Both the position numbers and the translations under genes were made by a program. From NCBI RefSeq assembly GCF_020166515.1, contig NZ_JAINZT010000004.1, forward strand, positions 62,001 through 126,000: 64,000 bases of DNA. Direction: 5' to 3'. The notes under the pieces are model-generated. The model ran no database searches, was not told the origin of the DNA, and saw only the letters and a program-made list of their open reading frames with translations. Shown here piece after piece: positions 8,559 to 17,300 of this stretch (position 1 is its first letter; each line of letters opens with the position of its first letter). This DNA comes from Robertkochia flava (GTDB taxonomy: Bacteria; Bacteroidota; Bacteroidia; Flavobacteriales; Flavobacteriaceae).

Positions 8559-9854
8559 TCAAACTTGAGGGTCTGTTGGTGTATTGGTATTTTTATCGCG
8601 CTCCACGTTCGGGTAAGGATACCAGTTACGGTTACGTTCCGCATTGGCATCACCGGGTCCGGGACGTCCGAAACGACGGCTGTCTTCAAGTTTTAAGCCG
8701 CTCATGTACATTTCGATACAACGATTTTTATAGATCTCCGTCAGTAAGCTCGCCTGATCAGTTGCGCCGGTATAGGCCGATAATCCGGCTCCTAATCCAA
8801 AAGCGTCCTCAGCGCCAGTCTTGGTTCTAACGACATCAAGAGCGGTTACGGCCTGAGCGGCTTGACCTTCACGGGCATGGGCCTCAGCTATGATCAGGTC
8901 CATTTCTCCTGGCACATAGATTGGGATCGAGGCTTCATCAGCGGTAAAAAAGCCTTTCCCGTTAGCCTCATTGCCTTCCAGGTAAAAAGCAATTCTGCCA
9001 TCGGCAGGGTCGGGAGCCAGAGCTCCTGTTAAGCCAAAATCTGGTAGCACATCGTAAACGTTGTTCGTAGTAAGCGAAGAACGGAATACCGGGTTCTGGG
9101 CTACGTTGTCGTAGATGAACACTGAGGTACTTCCGCGGTCTACTACGCTGGCGGCTGCAATGGCTTCAGAATGATTGCCCAGCATAAGCTGGTATCTTGC
9201 GATAAGAGCCTGTATAGCATTAGGCAGGTCGATATGATTTCCTACAGTATTTAATACGTTAGCAGGTACCTGGGTCCCTATTAATGAAGCCGCTTCCTGA
9301 AGACTGGAAACTGCAACCTGAAGTCCTTGTTCACGGGAAACAAATTCCTGATTAACTCCGGTTTCTACGGTTACATTTTCCCAGAACTGAGTCATGGTAC
9401 CTATAGAAAGCGCTTTATAGAATAAGCCGTAAGCGCGAATGGCATCGGCTGTTTCGGCCGGAGCTGCATTCTGAGCATTATCAATCACCTTTTGTGCATT
9501 ACTTCGCACTAAGTTCAGGTTGGTCCATAAATTGGTTACCACAGAGTTGCTTGGGGCCACACTGCTACCCCCGTTAAGCAAGGCGGCTAACTCGGCATTA
9601 CCTGCATTAAGAAGGGTAAGCTCCATGGCGCTAAATCCTGCTCCGGAGATCGAGGTATATACGGAACTGGCGCCACCTACGCTATATTGGTATTCAAGGC
9701 CAACAATGGACCCCAGTAAACCGTTAGTTTCCTGCAGCACCAAATCTGAATTCGGTGCATTCGGGTTGTCAAAATCAGTCTCACAAGATGGCATGGAAAC
9801 CATGATTCCCAGTGAGAGTAGTGAGGTATATATTATTTTCTTCATAGTTGTCAT
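8559..9854 (-). CDS. SusD/RagB-like outer-membrane glycan-binding lipoprotein
   Basis: 431 residues. The signal peptide ends in MVSMPSC, giving a lipoprotein with an acidic stretch just after the Cys (CETDFDNP), a pattern linked to surface display in Bacteroidota. The helical TPR-like SusD core follows, with the C-terminal family marks PIYVPGEMDLIIAEAHARE and MYMSGLKLEDSRRFGR. SusD proteins sit as a lid on their SusC barrel and bind the imported oligomer. It is translationally close to susC (stop 9857, start 9854 or 9845; the second ATG, MKKIIYTSLL, is equally plausible). It is shorter than starch-type SusD, as is common for small ligands. A peptidoglycan-derived ligand is inferred from the operon. 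Confidence 0.9.
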   Translation of the reverse strand: MTTMKKIIYTSLLSLGIMVSMPSCETDFDNPNAPNSDLVLQETNGLLGSIVGLEYQYSVGGASSVYTSISGAGFSAMELTLLNAGNAELAALLNGGSSVAPSNSVVTNLWTNLNLVRSNAQKVIDNAQNAAPAETADAIRAYGLFYKALSIGTMTQFWENVTVETGVNQEFVSREQGLQVAVSSLQEAASLIGTQVPANVLNTVGNHIDLPNAIQALIARYQLMLGNHSEAIAAASVVDRGSTSVFIYDNVAQNPVFRSSLTTNNVYDVLPDFGLTGALAPDPADGRIAFYLEGNEANGKGFFTADEASIPIYVPGEMDLIIAEAHAREGQAAQAVTALDVVRTKTGAEDAFGLGAGLSAYTGATDQASLLTEIYKNRCIEMYMSGLKLEDSRRFGRPGPGDANAERNRNWYPYPNVERDKNTNTPTDPQV

Positions 9855-9856
9855 TT

Positions 9857-12800
9857 TTAGAATGAAGCGTTGAGTCTTAGTTGGAATGAAGCCGGTATTG
9901 GCACGTTACCAAAGTCATCTCCACGAACAACATTACTGTTTCCTGCAGAGTTAGTTTCTGGGTCATATCCAGAGTAGTCATCGAATGAGATCAGGTTTCT
10001 TCCGATCAAACTCACACTGAAATTTTCCATAGACCCCAGTTTTCCGAAGTCGTAGGATAATTGCAATTCTCTCAGCTTAATGAAAGAACCATCTTCCACG
10101 TGGAATTCCTGGATACGAGGTCCGCGGAACCCTCCAATGGCAGCTACCCAGCCACGAGGTACTTCTCCACGAAGTTCTGCCTCCGCCAGCTGCCCGGATC
10201 CTACGTTATTTCCGGTGATGGAGTTCCAGTTGTAAACTTCGAAACCACCCATGGCATCAAACTGCATTCTGAAGCTAAGGTTTTTATACGTGAATTCATT
10301 GATAAAACTCGCAGTATAATCTGGAATTGGGTCCCCCAGAACCTTACGGATCGGAGTGCCGGTTGGTTGACCATTTGCATCTCGCATCGGTTCTCCTGTA
10401 ATATCATCTCCTCGCTCTACCTGCGGAAGTCCGTCGGCATCCAGGAGATAAGAACCATCGGGGTTACGCGCAAAATAAGTACCTACATAACTACTCAATT
10501 CTTCTCCGATCACAGCACTTTGTGTACCACCACCACCTCTCAGTGCTTCACCTGTACGTGCAGATGAGGTTATCGAGGTTACCTCGTTGTTGAGGGTACT
10601 TAAGTTAAAGGATGTATTCCAGGTGAAATTTTCATTTTTAACCGGAATGGCATTAACTAACATCTCGATACCACTATTGGTCATTGTTCCAATATTCGTA
10701 GTTGTGATACGCCCCCCCTGCGATGGAGCAAGAAAGACCGGTAAGATAAGGTCGGTGATATCCTGATTGAAATAAGTTCCCTGGAATGCAAGACGTCCTC
10801 CCAGGAAGGCCATATCAGCTCCCACCTCAAGTTCGCTCATTCGTTCCGGCTCAATCTCTTCATCACCAAGTCTGGTTGAAGGCACAAATCCTCCTAAAGA
10901 TCCCAGAAGAATAGGACTGGACAATGTAAATCGGTCATAGGCTCCGATGGCGGTAAGGTTACCGGCATCCCCGTAGGAAGCGCGAAGCTTTAAGGTATTA
11001 AAGAACCCTTCCTTATTCCAAAAATCAAAGTCAGATAAGACAACAGATGTGCTCACTTTTGGATAAAACTGATTTCTTTGGTCCTTTCCGAAACTGGAGG
11101 CGCCATCAAATCGTCCTGCCAAGGTCAGGTATATCTTGTTGTCAAAACTTATGTTTTCCTGTAAATATCCACCCCAGATTGAAAGTTCACTTCTGGATTC
11201 ACTTGGATTAGAGAAGTAGTTTTTTGCTGCACCGATGGTTTCAACAAAATCCAGAAGATCTCTACCTTCCGCACTGGACCGTTCTGAACGTCTGTAAAGG
11301 TAGTTTCCACCTACCGTACTGGTCAGTGAGAACATGTCGCTGATGTCCAGCTTATAACTGGCGGTAAAGTCGCTGGTACGGCTGAAGAAATTCAAGGTAG
11401 CAGTACTTACATATCCGTCAGGAAAGAAAGAGGCACTAACCGGTCCATAAGGGATTCTGGGCTGGAAGGTGTTTCCTTCCAGACTGTAGGTATCTATACC
11501 AAACGTGTACTTCAGGTTCAGATTCTCAATTGGAGTATAGTTAATGGTACTGTTGGCAATCATCCTGTTTGTTTCCTGAGTAATGTCGAAATCCTCAATT
11601 ACCGTCAAAGGGTTCACCCTTTGTTGTTCTACGGGTAAAAGGTTTCCATCGGCATCACGCTCGGTGTAGTTCCATACATTATCAGTAATAAACATGGTGC
11701 TTATAGGGCTAAAGAAGTTGTTCCCATTAGGCTTGTCTTCACTACTTGAGTTGGTGTAGATGATTCCTGCATTGATGTTTAGCTTGTCACCAATTTTCTG
11801 ATTTGCCGTAAGGCGAGCCCCGTACTTCTGGAAACTGGTGTTATCAATAATCCCCTGGTTACGACTGTAGTTGGTAGAGAAGTAATAATTACTTTTATCA
11901 TTCCCTGAAGACATGGAAAAATTGTTATCTGTTCCATAGGCGATATCTCTGAAAACACCATCCTGGAAATCGTAGCGGGTCACAGCATAGGTGGTTTCAT
12001 CAAGAGGTCCCCCCAGTCCGTTTGGTCCTGTTCCAGGGTTGGTTCCGCGATCGCCTCTAAGATTGGCGATCATCGTAAGACGATCTCCCGTGGTGGTAAG
12101 CCGTTCGTCTCCTGGAATACCAAAACGCTCCGGGAAATCATTAAAATCAAGACGCTTCCTTACATAGCTAACAGAAGCTGCCGTTGAAAATGAAATTTTA
12201 GGTTCTCCGGATTTTCCTTTTTTAGTGATGATTTGTACAACCCCATTCGATGCCAGAGACCCGTATATTGCTGCGGCCGAGGCCCCGCTTAATACCTCAA
12301 TACTCTCAATGTCGTTTGGGTTGATGTCTACAAGTCTGTTTTGTCCCGCCTGGAAAGATGTTCCCATAGCATCAGCGTTCAGATTGATCACATTAGAGGT
12401 GCTGTTATCGACGATCACTCCGTCGATCACGTATAGCGGTTCTGATGATCCGGTAATTGTACTTGGACCTCTCAATCGCACTGAGAAACTACCTGCCGGA
12501 TCCCCGGAGTTCTGGGTGATCTGTGCTCCGAGTGTTTTTCCTGAAAGTGCTGACAGAGCGTTATTTGATCCGGTGTTTGCGATGGATTCTGCCTTGATGG
12601 TGTTAATGGCATTTCCCAATTGTCTACGGTTGGTGCTTACTGCACTACCGGTTACCACCACTTCGTCAAGAGAGAGAAGGTCTTCAGAGAGTTGGAAATC
12701 GATGGTGTAATCGGTCTGACTTCCAACGTCTAAGGTGGCCCTGCTTGAGGTGAATCCAAGATAGGTGGCTTCAAGAACATAGGATCCTGACTCCAGGCCG

Positions 12801-13027
12801 ACATTCAATTGATAATTTCCGTCGAAATCCGTGGTGGTACCTAAATTAGTTCCTGATACCGCAACAGATACCCCTACCAGCGGTGTGCCGCTGCTTGCAT
12901 CTGTTACTTTCCCCGAAATGGAGACGATGTTGGCCTGAGCGATCATGGCCAACGGCAGCAACAGGAAGCCCAGAAACATCAGGGCTCTTGTTGTCCTACT
13001 GTTTTTAAGTAAGAATGTGTTGTTCAT
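9857..13027 (-). CDS. SusC/RagA-type TonB-dependent outer-membrane transporter
   Basis: 1056 residues. A signal peptide (cleavage after ...PLAMIAQA) precedes a carboxypeptidase-regulatory-like beta-sandwich at about 35-115 (VSISGKVTDASSGTPLVGV). The plug domain follows at about 120-270, with LRGPSTITGSSEPLYVIDGVIV and the SusC signature SIEVLSGASAAAIYG. The remainder is the 22-strand barrel ending in the aromatic FQLRLNASF. It imports oligomers across the outer membrane using TonB energy together with the SusD partner encoded 3 nt downstream. It is the first gene of the minus-strand run and diverges from the DeoR/MurQ genes; their 297-bp shared region holds candidate operators. Confidence 0.95.
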   Translation of the reverse strand: MNNTFLLKNSRTTRALMFLGFLLLPLAMIAQANIVSISGKVTDASSGTPLVGVSVAVSGTNLGTTTDFDGNYQLNVGLESGSYVLEATYLGFTSSRATLDVGSQTDYTIDFQLSEDLLSLDEVVVTGSAVSTNRRQLGNAINTIKAESIANTGSNNALSALSGKTLGAQITQNSGDPAGSFSVRLRGPSTITGSSEPLYVIDGVIVDNSTSNVINLNADAMGTSFQAGQNRLVDINPNDIESIEVLSGASAAAIYGSLASNGVVQIITKKGKSGEPKISFSTAASVSYVRKRLDFNDFPERFGIPGDERLTTTGDRLTMIANLRGDRGTNPGTGPNGLGGPLDETTYAVTRYDFQDGVFRDIAYGTDNNFSMSSGNDKSNYYFSTNYSRNQGIIDNTSFQKYGARLTANQKIGDKLNINAGIIYTNSSSEDKPNGNNFFSPISTMFITDNVWNYTERDADGNLLPVEQQRVNPLTVIEDFDITQETNRMIANSTINYTPIENLNLKYTFGIDTYSLEGNTFQPRIPYGPVSASFFPDGYVSTATLNFFSRTSDFTASYKLDISDMFSLTSTVGGNYLYRRSERSSAEGRDLLDFVETIGAAKNYFSNPSESRSELSIWGGYLQENISFDNKIYLTLAGRFDGASSFGKDQRNQFYPKVSTSVVLSDFDFWNKEGFFNTLKLRASYGDAGNLTAIGAYDRFTLSSPILLGSLGGFVPSTRLGDEEIEPERMSELEVGADMAFLGGRLAFQGTYFNQDITDLILPVFLAPSQGGRITTTNIGTMTNSGIEMLVNAIPVKNENFTWNTSFNLSTLNNEVTSITSSARTGEALRGGGGTQSAVIGEELSSYVGTYFARNPDGSYLLDADGLPQVERGDDITGEPMRDANGQPTGTPIRKVLGDPIPDYTASFINEFTYKNLSFRMQFDAMGGFEVYNWNSITGNNVGSGQLAEAELRGEVPRGWVAAIGGFRGPRIQEFHVEDGSFIKLRELQLSYDFGKLGSMENFSVSLIGRNLISFDDYSGYDPETNSAGNSNVVRGDDFGNVPIPASFQLRLNASF

Positions 13028-13200
13028 AATTTGAATTAGTTAATGAGTTATCGTTCTGTACTAATTGACAAAAGGCTGACTGGTGGTTGTTTTGGTTACG
13101 AAAACGTTTGAGAATCTGGGGCTTATCCCACTCAGGTCTCGTGTATGTGCAGCATTTTTGTACTATTAGCCTCTCAAATAAAGCAAAAAAAAACATATTG

Positions 13201-13280
13201 TGCAAGATATTGCAGTTTTTTGTAAGATAAATAAACATTTAACAGACAGTGTAGGAAAAATAAACTGCAAAAAGCTGCAG
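13201..13280. promoter_or_regulatory. two TGCA-type dyads, candidate DeoR operators
   Basis: Two perfect short inverted repeats lie about 50 bp apart between the divergent susC and deoR-type genes: TGCAA-N4-TTGCA (13201-13214) and CTGCA-N6-TGCAG (13265-13280). They share the TTGCAG/CTGCAA half-site. Placement upstream of both units suits binding by the adjacent DeoR-family regulator. The link is inference. Confidence 0.45.
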
Positions 13281-13295
13281 AAATAGAAATTTTGC

Positions 13296-13303
13296 TATAT
13301 TTG
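13296..13303 (+). promoter_or_regulatory. TAnnTTTG -7 box upstream of the DeoR-family gene
   Basis: TATATTTG matches the Bacteroidota -7 consensus TAnnTTTG and would place the transcript start about 15 nt before the ATG at 13325. No good -33 TTTG is present at the usual spacing. The second dyad lies just upstream, where a bound repressor would block this promoter. Confidence 0.5.
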
Positions 13304-13324
13304 TTAAAATCTCATTAAAAAAGC

Positions 13325-14074
13325 ATGTTAAAAGCCGAACGCCATCAGCACATTCTGAACGAGGTGAGTATTCGAAGCCGGATACAGCTCTCGGATATTG
13401 CAGAATCCCTGGGAGTATCCATAGATACCATTCGCCGGGATGTCAAGGAACTCGATGATAAGAACAAGCTCAAGAAAGTGCACGGTGGGGCCCTTTCCCT
13501 GGGGTATAATGTATTTCCCTTTAGTAACAGTGAGGTTTTTAACAAGGAAATGAAGGCGCATATTGCCCAGAAGGCCATTGGCCTTATCAAGGAAAATGCA
13601 GTCATCCTGATGAGTGGGGGAACCACCAACCTGGAATTGGCGCGACTTTTACCGACCAATCTCGATATCACCGTGTTTACCCCCAGTTTACCCATTGCCA
13701 TGCAATTGCTGGCACATCCCAAGGCGGATGTCATTCTTATCGGGGGGAAGATCTCCAAGAATGCCCAGCTGGCCATCGGAGCCCAGGTGGTCCAGGAACT
13801 GTCGAATATAAAAGCCGACCTGTGTTTCCTGGGAACCGGGTATCTCGACCTGGAGCATGGGCTCACGGAATTCGATTATGAGGTGGTGCAGGTGAAAAAG
13901 GCCATGATACAAAGTGCCAGGCGTACGGTGTCACTCTGTATTTCGGAAAAGCTTAATTCCGTACAGCGTTTTAAGACCTGTGATATCCAGGATATTGACG
14001 TGCTCATCACAGAATTACCCCCGGAAGCAGACATGCTTATGCCGTATAAGTCTTTTAACGTTAATCTAATTTAA
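13325..14074 (+). CDS. DeoR/GlpR-family transcriptional regulator
   Basis: 249 residues. The N-terminal winged helix-turn-helix carries the DeoR signature (RSRIQLSDIAESLGVSIDT, then RRDVKELDDK; about residues 17-50). The sensor domain at about 75-235 has the family's ribose-isomerase-like fold motifs (LMSGGTTNLELARLLP, LIGGKISKNAQLAIG, FLGTGYLDLEHGLT). Such regulators usually respond to phosphorylated sugars. Being 13 nt upstream of murQ and divergent from the SusCD operon, it probably senses MurNAc-6-phosphate or GlcNAc-6-phosphate and controls both units (inference). Confidence 0.9.
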   Translation: MLKAERHQHILNEVSIRSRIQLSDIAESLGVSIDTIRRDVKELDDKNKLKKVHGGALSLGYNVFPFSNSEVFNKEMKAHIAQKAIGLIKENAVILMSGGTTNLELARLLPTNLDITVFTPSLPIAMQLLAHPKADVILIGGKISKNAQLAIGAQVVQELSNIKADLCFLGTGYLDLEHGLTEFDYEVVQVKKAMIQSARRTVSLCISEKLNSVQRFKTCDIQDIDVLITELPPEADMLMPYKSFNVNLI

Positions 14075-14087
14075 CCCGGTACAAAGA

Positions 14088-14906
14088 ATGACAAAGATCA
14101 CAGAACAATCCTCCTTATATGACCACCTTGAAGAAATGTCGACAAGGGATATATTGACCCATATTAACGAGGAAGATAAAAAAGTGGCAATTGCCGTAGA
14201 AAAGGTGATCCCACAGATCAAGAAACTGGTGGAGGAACTCACCGGACGTTTCCTCGACGGGGGACGCCTGTTTTATATCGGGGCCGGGACCAGTGGCCGC
14301 CTGGGGATACTCGACGCTTCGGAAATTCCCCCCACTTTCGGAATGCCCTTTGACCGCGTGGTTGGAATTATCGCCGGCGGAGACGGAGCCATACGAAAGG
14401 CGGTCGAATTTGCGGAAGACGATACAGAACAAGCCTGGAAAGACCTGAAGGCATTCGATATTAATGAAAATGATGTGGTGGTGGGTATCGCAGCATCCGG
14501 AACCACACCATACGTTCTCGGGGGTATAAAAGCCGCCCGCGAACACGGAATTCTCACTGCGGGCATTACCAATAACCCGGACTCTCCCCTGGCCGTAGAG
14601 GCGCAGATCCCGATTGAGATCAATGTGGGCCCTGAATTTGTAACCGGAAGTACCCGTATGAAAAGCGGTACCTCTCAGAAACTGGTCCTCAATATGATCA
14701 GTACTGCTCTTATGATCCGGATCGGAAGGGTGGAAGGGAACAAGATGGTGAACATGCAGCTTACCAATAAAAAACTCGTGGAACGGGGGATCCGCTTCCT
14801 GATGGAGGAAGAGGATGTGGATAAGGAAACTGCAGCAGCCTACCTGGAACGATTCGGTTCGGTTAAAAAAGCGATCTCTGCCCTTAGGGAAAACCGCGGA
14901 TATTAG
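14088..14906 (+). CDS. murQ: N-acetylmuramic acid 6-phosphate etherase
   Basis: 272 residues. MurQ cleaves the D-lactyl ether of MurNAc-6-phosphate to give GlcNAc-6-phosphate and D-lactate, the committing step of cytoplasmic peptidoglycan recycling. The SIS domain shows GAGTSGRLG (66-73), DASEIPPTFG with the catalytic Glu at 79, and an AEDD acid near 110. GPEFVTGSTRMKSGT is the MurQ/GCKR signature. The C-terminal UBA-like helices (DKETAAAYLERFGSVKKAI) are present. It is slightly shorter than E. coli MurQ (about 298 residues), at both ends. It is cotranscribed with the DeoR gene 13 nt upstream. No MurNAc or anhydroMurNAc kinase is encoded in this window. Confidence 0.96.
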   Translation: MTKITEQSSLYDHLEEMSTRDILTHINEEDKKVAIAVEKVIPQIKKLVEELTGRFLDGGRLFYIGAGTSGRLGILDASEIPPTFGMPFDRVVGIIAGGDGAIRKAVEFAEDDTEQAWKDLKAFDINENDVVVGIAASGTTPYVLGGIKAAREHGILTAGITNNPDSPLAVEAQIPIEINVGPEFVTGSTRMKSGTSQKLVLNMISTALMIRIGRVEGNKMVNMQLTNKKLVERGIRFLMEEEDVDKETAAAYLERFGSVKKAISALRENRGY

Positions 14907-15176
14907 CGTCAGGCAAGTATTTTGAGCCGAGCAGTTTACACCAAAATCTAAAAATGACGTTTGCGCATGCCGTTGCAGCTTACGCGAAAATTCACAGGAC
15001 TTTGAGGTTTGCAGCCCTGGTGTTGCCGGAGGTTCTTCCTAAGCATCTGTGAATGCAGACGGACATAGGAAGTTGAAAAAGCACCTTTTTAGCCTCCCGA
15101 AACACCACCTGCTTATTACTCTGATTTTAGTTCGCGGATGTATGTCCGCTGTGGATTCTAATCCGTAAAAGGCGGA
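14907..15176. other. non-coding spacer after murQ with paired hairpins
   Basis: No credible gene is seen. Two adjacent inverted repeats occur near its end: GCGGA-N6-TCCGC (15134-15149) and TCTAATCCG-N7-CGGATTAGA (15157-15181, perfect 9-bp arms). Neither is followed by a T-tract, so they are not clear terminators. They share the CGGAT/ATCCG core. Confidence 0.4.
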
Positions 15177-15320
15177 TTAGACCCGGGCTTCCCGGGTCCT
15201 GTCCACTTCAGGGATCGTGTCGGATAGTCTTACCCTTCTGTACCAGGCGCTATACCTAATGGCAAAGCCCATAGCGATCAGCATGACGGGCAATACAAAA
15301 TACAGGAACCTTTTTAACAT
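15177..15320 (-). CDS. small 47-residue single-span membrane protein (tentative)
   Basis: A 47-codon ORF starting at ATG 15320. It has a basic N-terminus (MLKRF), one hydrophobic stretch (LYFVLPVMLIAMGFAI), then a basic patch (RYSAWYRRVR) and a polar tail ending in TREARV. That is the layout of a small inner-membrane protein with its tail in the cytoplasm by the positive-inside rule. Its stop codon lies inside the right arm of the hairpin at 15157-15181. No homologue is recognised. The composition is protein-like, but an ORF this short could be chance. Confidence 0.4.
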   Translation of the reverse strand: MLKRFLYFVLPVMLIAMGFAIRYSAWYRRVRLSDTIPEVDRTREARV

Positions 15321-15550
15321 GTCATTATTTCTTAAAGTATTGAAAAGGCGTTAATATAGGTACGTCAGCAGGTAGTGAAGTAATAAAGTTATTGGCTTCT
15401 TTCAGGAATACTTGTATCCTTAATCCTTAATTTCACTGAAGATGTCGTTAGCATACGGTGGCTTTGCCCGGAAATCGGTTGCGTACATATATTTCAGATG
15501 GAATAGGAATAACCCGAACGAACTTCATACTTTATTTTTTTCCCATCCCT

Positions 15551-15597
15551 ACATCCCCACCTCCCCACATCCCCACCTCCCTAACTCCCCACATCCC
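15551..15597. repeat. C-rich direct repeat in the amidase leader
   Basis: ACATCCCCACCTCCCC (15551-15566) is repeated at 15567-15581, and a degenerate third copy (CTCCCCACATCCC) follows. The remainder of 15321-15644 carries no convincing gene; short ORFs through the repeat read only low-complexity Pro/Thr/His. Confidence 0.6.
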
Positions 15598-15644
15598 TTC
15601 ATCACCTCACTACTTTGTTATATCTTTAAGGAAAAAATATCTCT

Positions 15645-17294
15645 ATGCGTAATACTTTACTGCTATGTCTGATGTGTTCCCTGTTCTGGGCATGTAAACA
15701 GGAAGCCCGTCAGCAGGACGATGTTCTGGTTTATAACGAGGAGCATCTCCTCGAGGAACAACAGCAACATGAAAACCCGAGAATGCGTTTCAAGCTCATC
15801 ACTTCCAGGGTAGACCGTGAAGATCTTTTTGCTTCCTTCGAAAAGGAGCTCAATGCCTTTGGAGAAGCGCGCTATATAAATATGAAGCCTCTGGTTCTGG
15901 AGCGTACCATACCTGAACTTCAGTCATCTGTGGCAGCAGGGGAGTTTACCTATCGCGAATTATGCCTGTTCTATCTGTGGCGTATCCAAAAATTTGAAAG
16001 CGATCCGGAAACCGCTCTGCACACCATTATCAGCCTGAATCCTGATATTCTGCAAAAGGCAGAAGAGCGCGACCTCAAACGAACGGAGGTCCCGGACCGC
16101 CATCCGCTGTACGGGATGCCGGTGCTTCTCAAGGATAATATCGGGGCTTCAGGAATGCCCACAACCGCCGGGGCAGTAGCTTTGATAGACAACCATCCGG
16201 AAGATGCTTTTATTACAAAGCAGCTTAAAAAGCACGGGGCTTTGATCCTTGGAAAGGTAAATCTTAGTGAATGGGCTTATTATTTTTGCCAGGGGTGCCC
16301 TGTAGGGTATTCGGCCGTGGGCGGGCAAACCCTCAATCCTTACGGACCCCGAAAATTTGAAACCGGAGGATCGAGCTCCGGCAGTGGAGTAGCGGTGGCT
16401 GCAAATTATGCGGTAGCTGCCGTAGGTACGGAAACTGCGGGATCTATCCTTTCTCCTTCCGGTCAGAATGCGGTAGTGGGGTTAAAGCCTACGGTGGGTG
16501 TGCTCGGTAGAACGGGAATCGTCCCGATCTCCAGTACCCTGGATACTCCCGGGCCAATGACCCGAAGCGTGGTAGATAATGCTATAATGATGGATGCCAT
16601 GTCGGGAGAAGATCCTGATGATGCGGCTTCGGTGGTGGAATCCTTTGATTACCTAAAGGGCCTGGATACCCTGACTCTTGCGGGAAAGACCTTTGGGGTG
16701 TATCAGCCGTATATGGAAAGGGATACCCTGTATTCGCAAACCGTCAGGACTCTGGAAGAAGCCGGAGCTCAACTGCAGTATTATGAAGAGCAGGAAGGTA
16801 CGGAATTACAGGGGTTTCTTACCCTGCTTAATATCGACATGAAATACGACCTTCCCCAATACCTCGATACCCAGGCATCCAGAAATATTATGGTTCACGA
16901 TGTGGCCGATGTGGTCGAATTCAACCTTCAGGATTCCCTGGTGCGAATGCCTTACGGGCAGGCCTTATTCGAGGGGATCCTGAAAGACAGTACAACCACT
17001 ACCGAACTGGAGGCTATTAAGGAGCGTCTCAGGATTGCCGGGCAGCGGGTATTCGATCCTGCGCTGAAGGCCGGAAATGTAGATGCATTCCTGTCGGTCA
17101 ATAATTATTCTGCGGCTCATGCGGCGGTGGCGAAATATCCTGCTCTATGTTTACCCATGGGCTATCGCAATGATGGAGAGCCCGCCGGGATTACCCTTAT
17201 CGGACTGCCGTATTCGGAGCCGGAGTTGCTGCAGCTGGGGTATGCGATCGAACAGGTGCTTAAAGCGAGAAAGAGTCCATCTAAATATAATTAA
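15645..17294 (+). CDS. amidase-signature family hydrolase, lipoprotein
   Basis: 549 residues. The lipoprotein signal peptide (MRNTLLLCLMCSLFWAC) sends it to the envelope, unlike cytoplasmic GatA. The amidase-signature core starts at about residue 85. Its Ser-cisSer-Lys triad is visible as K163 (MPVLLKDN), the serine cluster of GGSSSGSG (241-248) and the nucleophile region GTETAGSILSPSG (S267). It hydrolyses a carbon-nitrogen amide bond; the substrate is unknown. A small membrane protein gene follows 6 nt downstream. It is full length for envelope amidases of this type. The ATG at 15645 directly precedes the signal sequence and is preceded by an A-rich AAGGAAAAAAT stretch. Confidence 0.9.
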   Translation: MRNTLLLCLMCSLFWACKQEARQQDDVLVYNEEHLLEEQQQHENPRMRFKLITSRVDREDLFASFEKELNAFGEARYINMKPLVLERTIPELQSSVAAGEFTYRELCLFYLWRIQKFESDPETALHTIISLNPDILQKAEERDLKRTEVPDRHPLYGMPVLLKDNIGASGMPTTAGAVALIDNHPEDAFITKQLKKHGALILGKVNLSEWAYYFCQGCPVGYSAVGGQTLNPYGPRKFETGGSSSGSGVAVAANYAVAAVGTETAGSILSPSGQNAVVGLKPTVGVLGRTGIVPISSTLDTPGPMTRSVVDNAIMMDAMSGEDPDDAASVVESFDYLKGLDTLTLAGKTFGVYQPYMERDTLYSQTVRTLEEAGAQLQYYEEQEGTELQGFLTLLNIDMKYDLPQYLDTQASRNIMVHDVADVVEFNLQDSLVRMPYGQALFEGILKDSTTTTELEAIKERLRIAGQRVFDPALKAGNVDAFLSVNNYSAAHAAVAKYPALCLPMGYRNDGEPAGITLIGLPYSEPELLQLGYAIEQVLKARKSPSKYN

Positions 17295-17300
17295 GAACTC

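Noticed and set aside
13005-13238. 77-codon minus ORF upstream of SusC
   Set aside because: It runs through the SusC leader, overlaps its signal peptide in another frame and has no protein-like pattern.
15157-15181. Perfect 9-bp inverted repeat as an intrinsic terminator for murQ
   Set aside because: It has no T-run on either strand and is 250 bp past murQ; kept only as an unexplained hairpin.
15442-15672. Plus-strand ORFs across the C-rich repeat before the amidase
   Set aside because: They consist of Pro/Thr/His low complexity created by the repeat and overlap the true signal peptide start.
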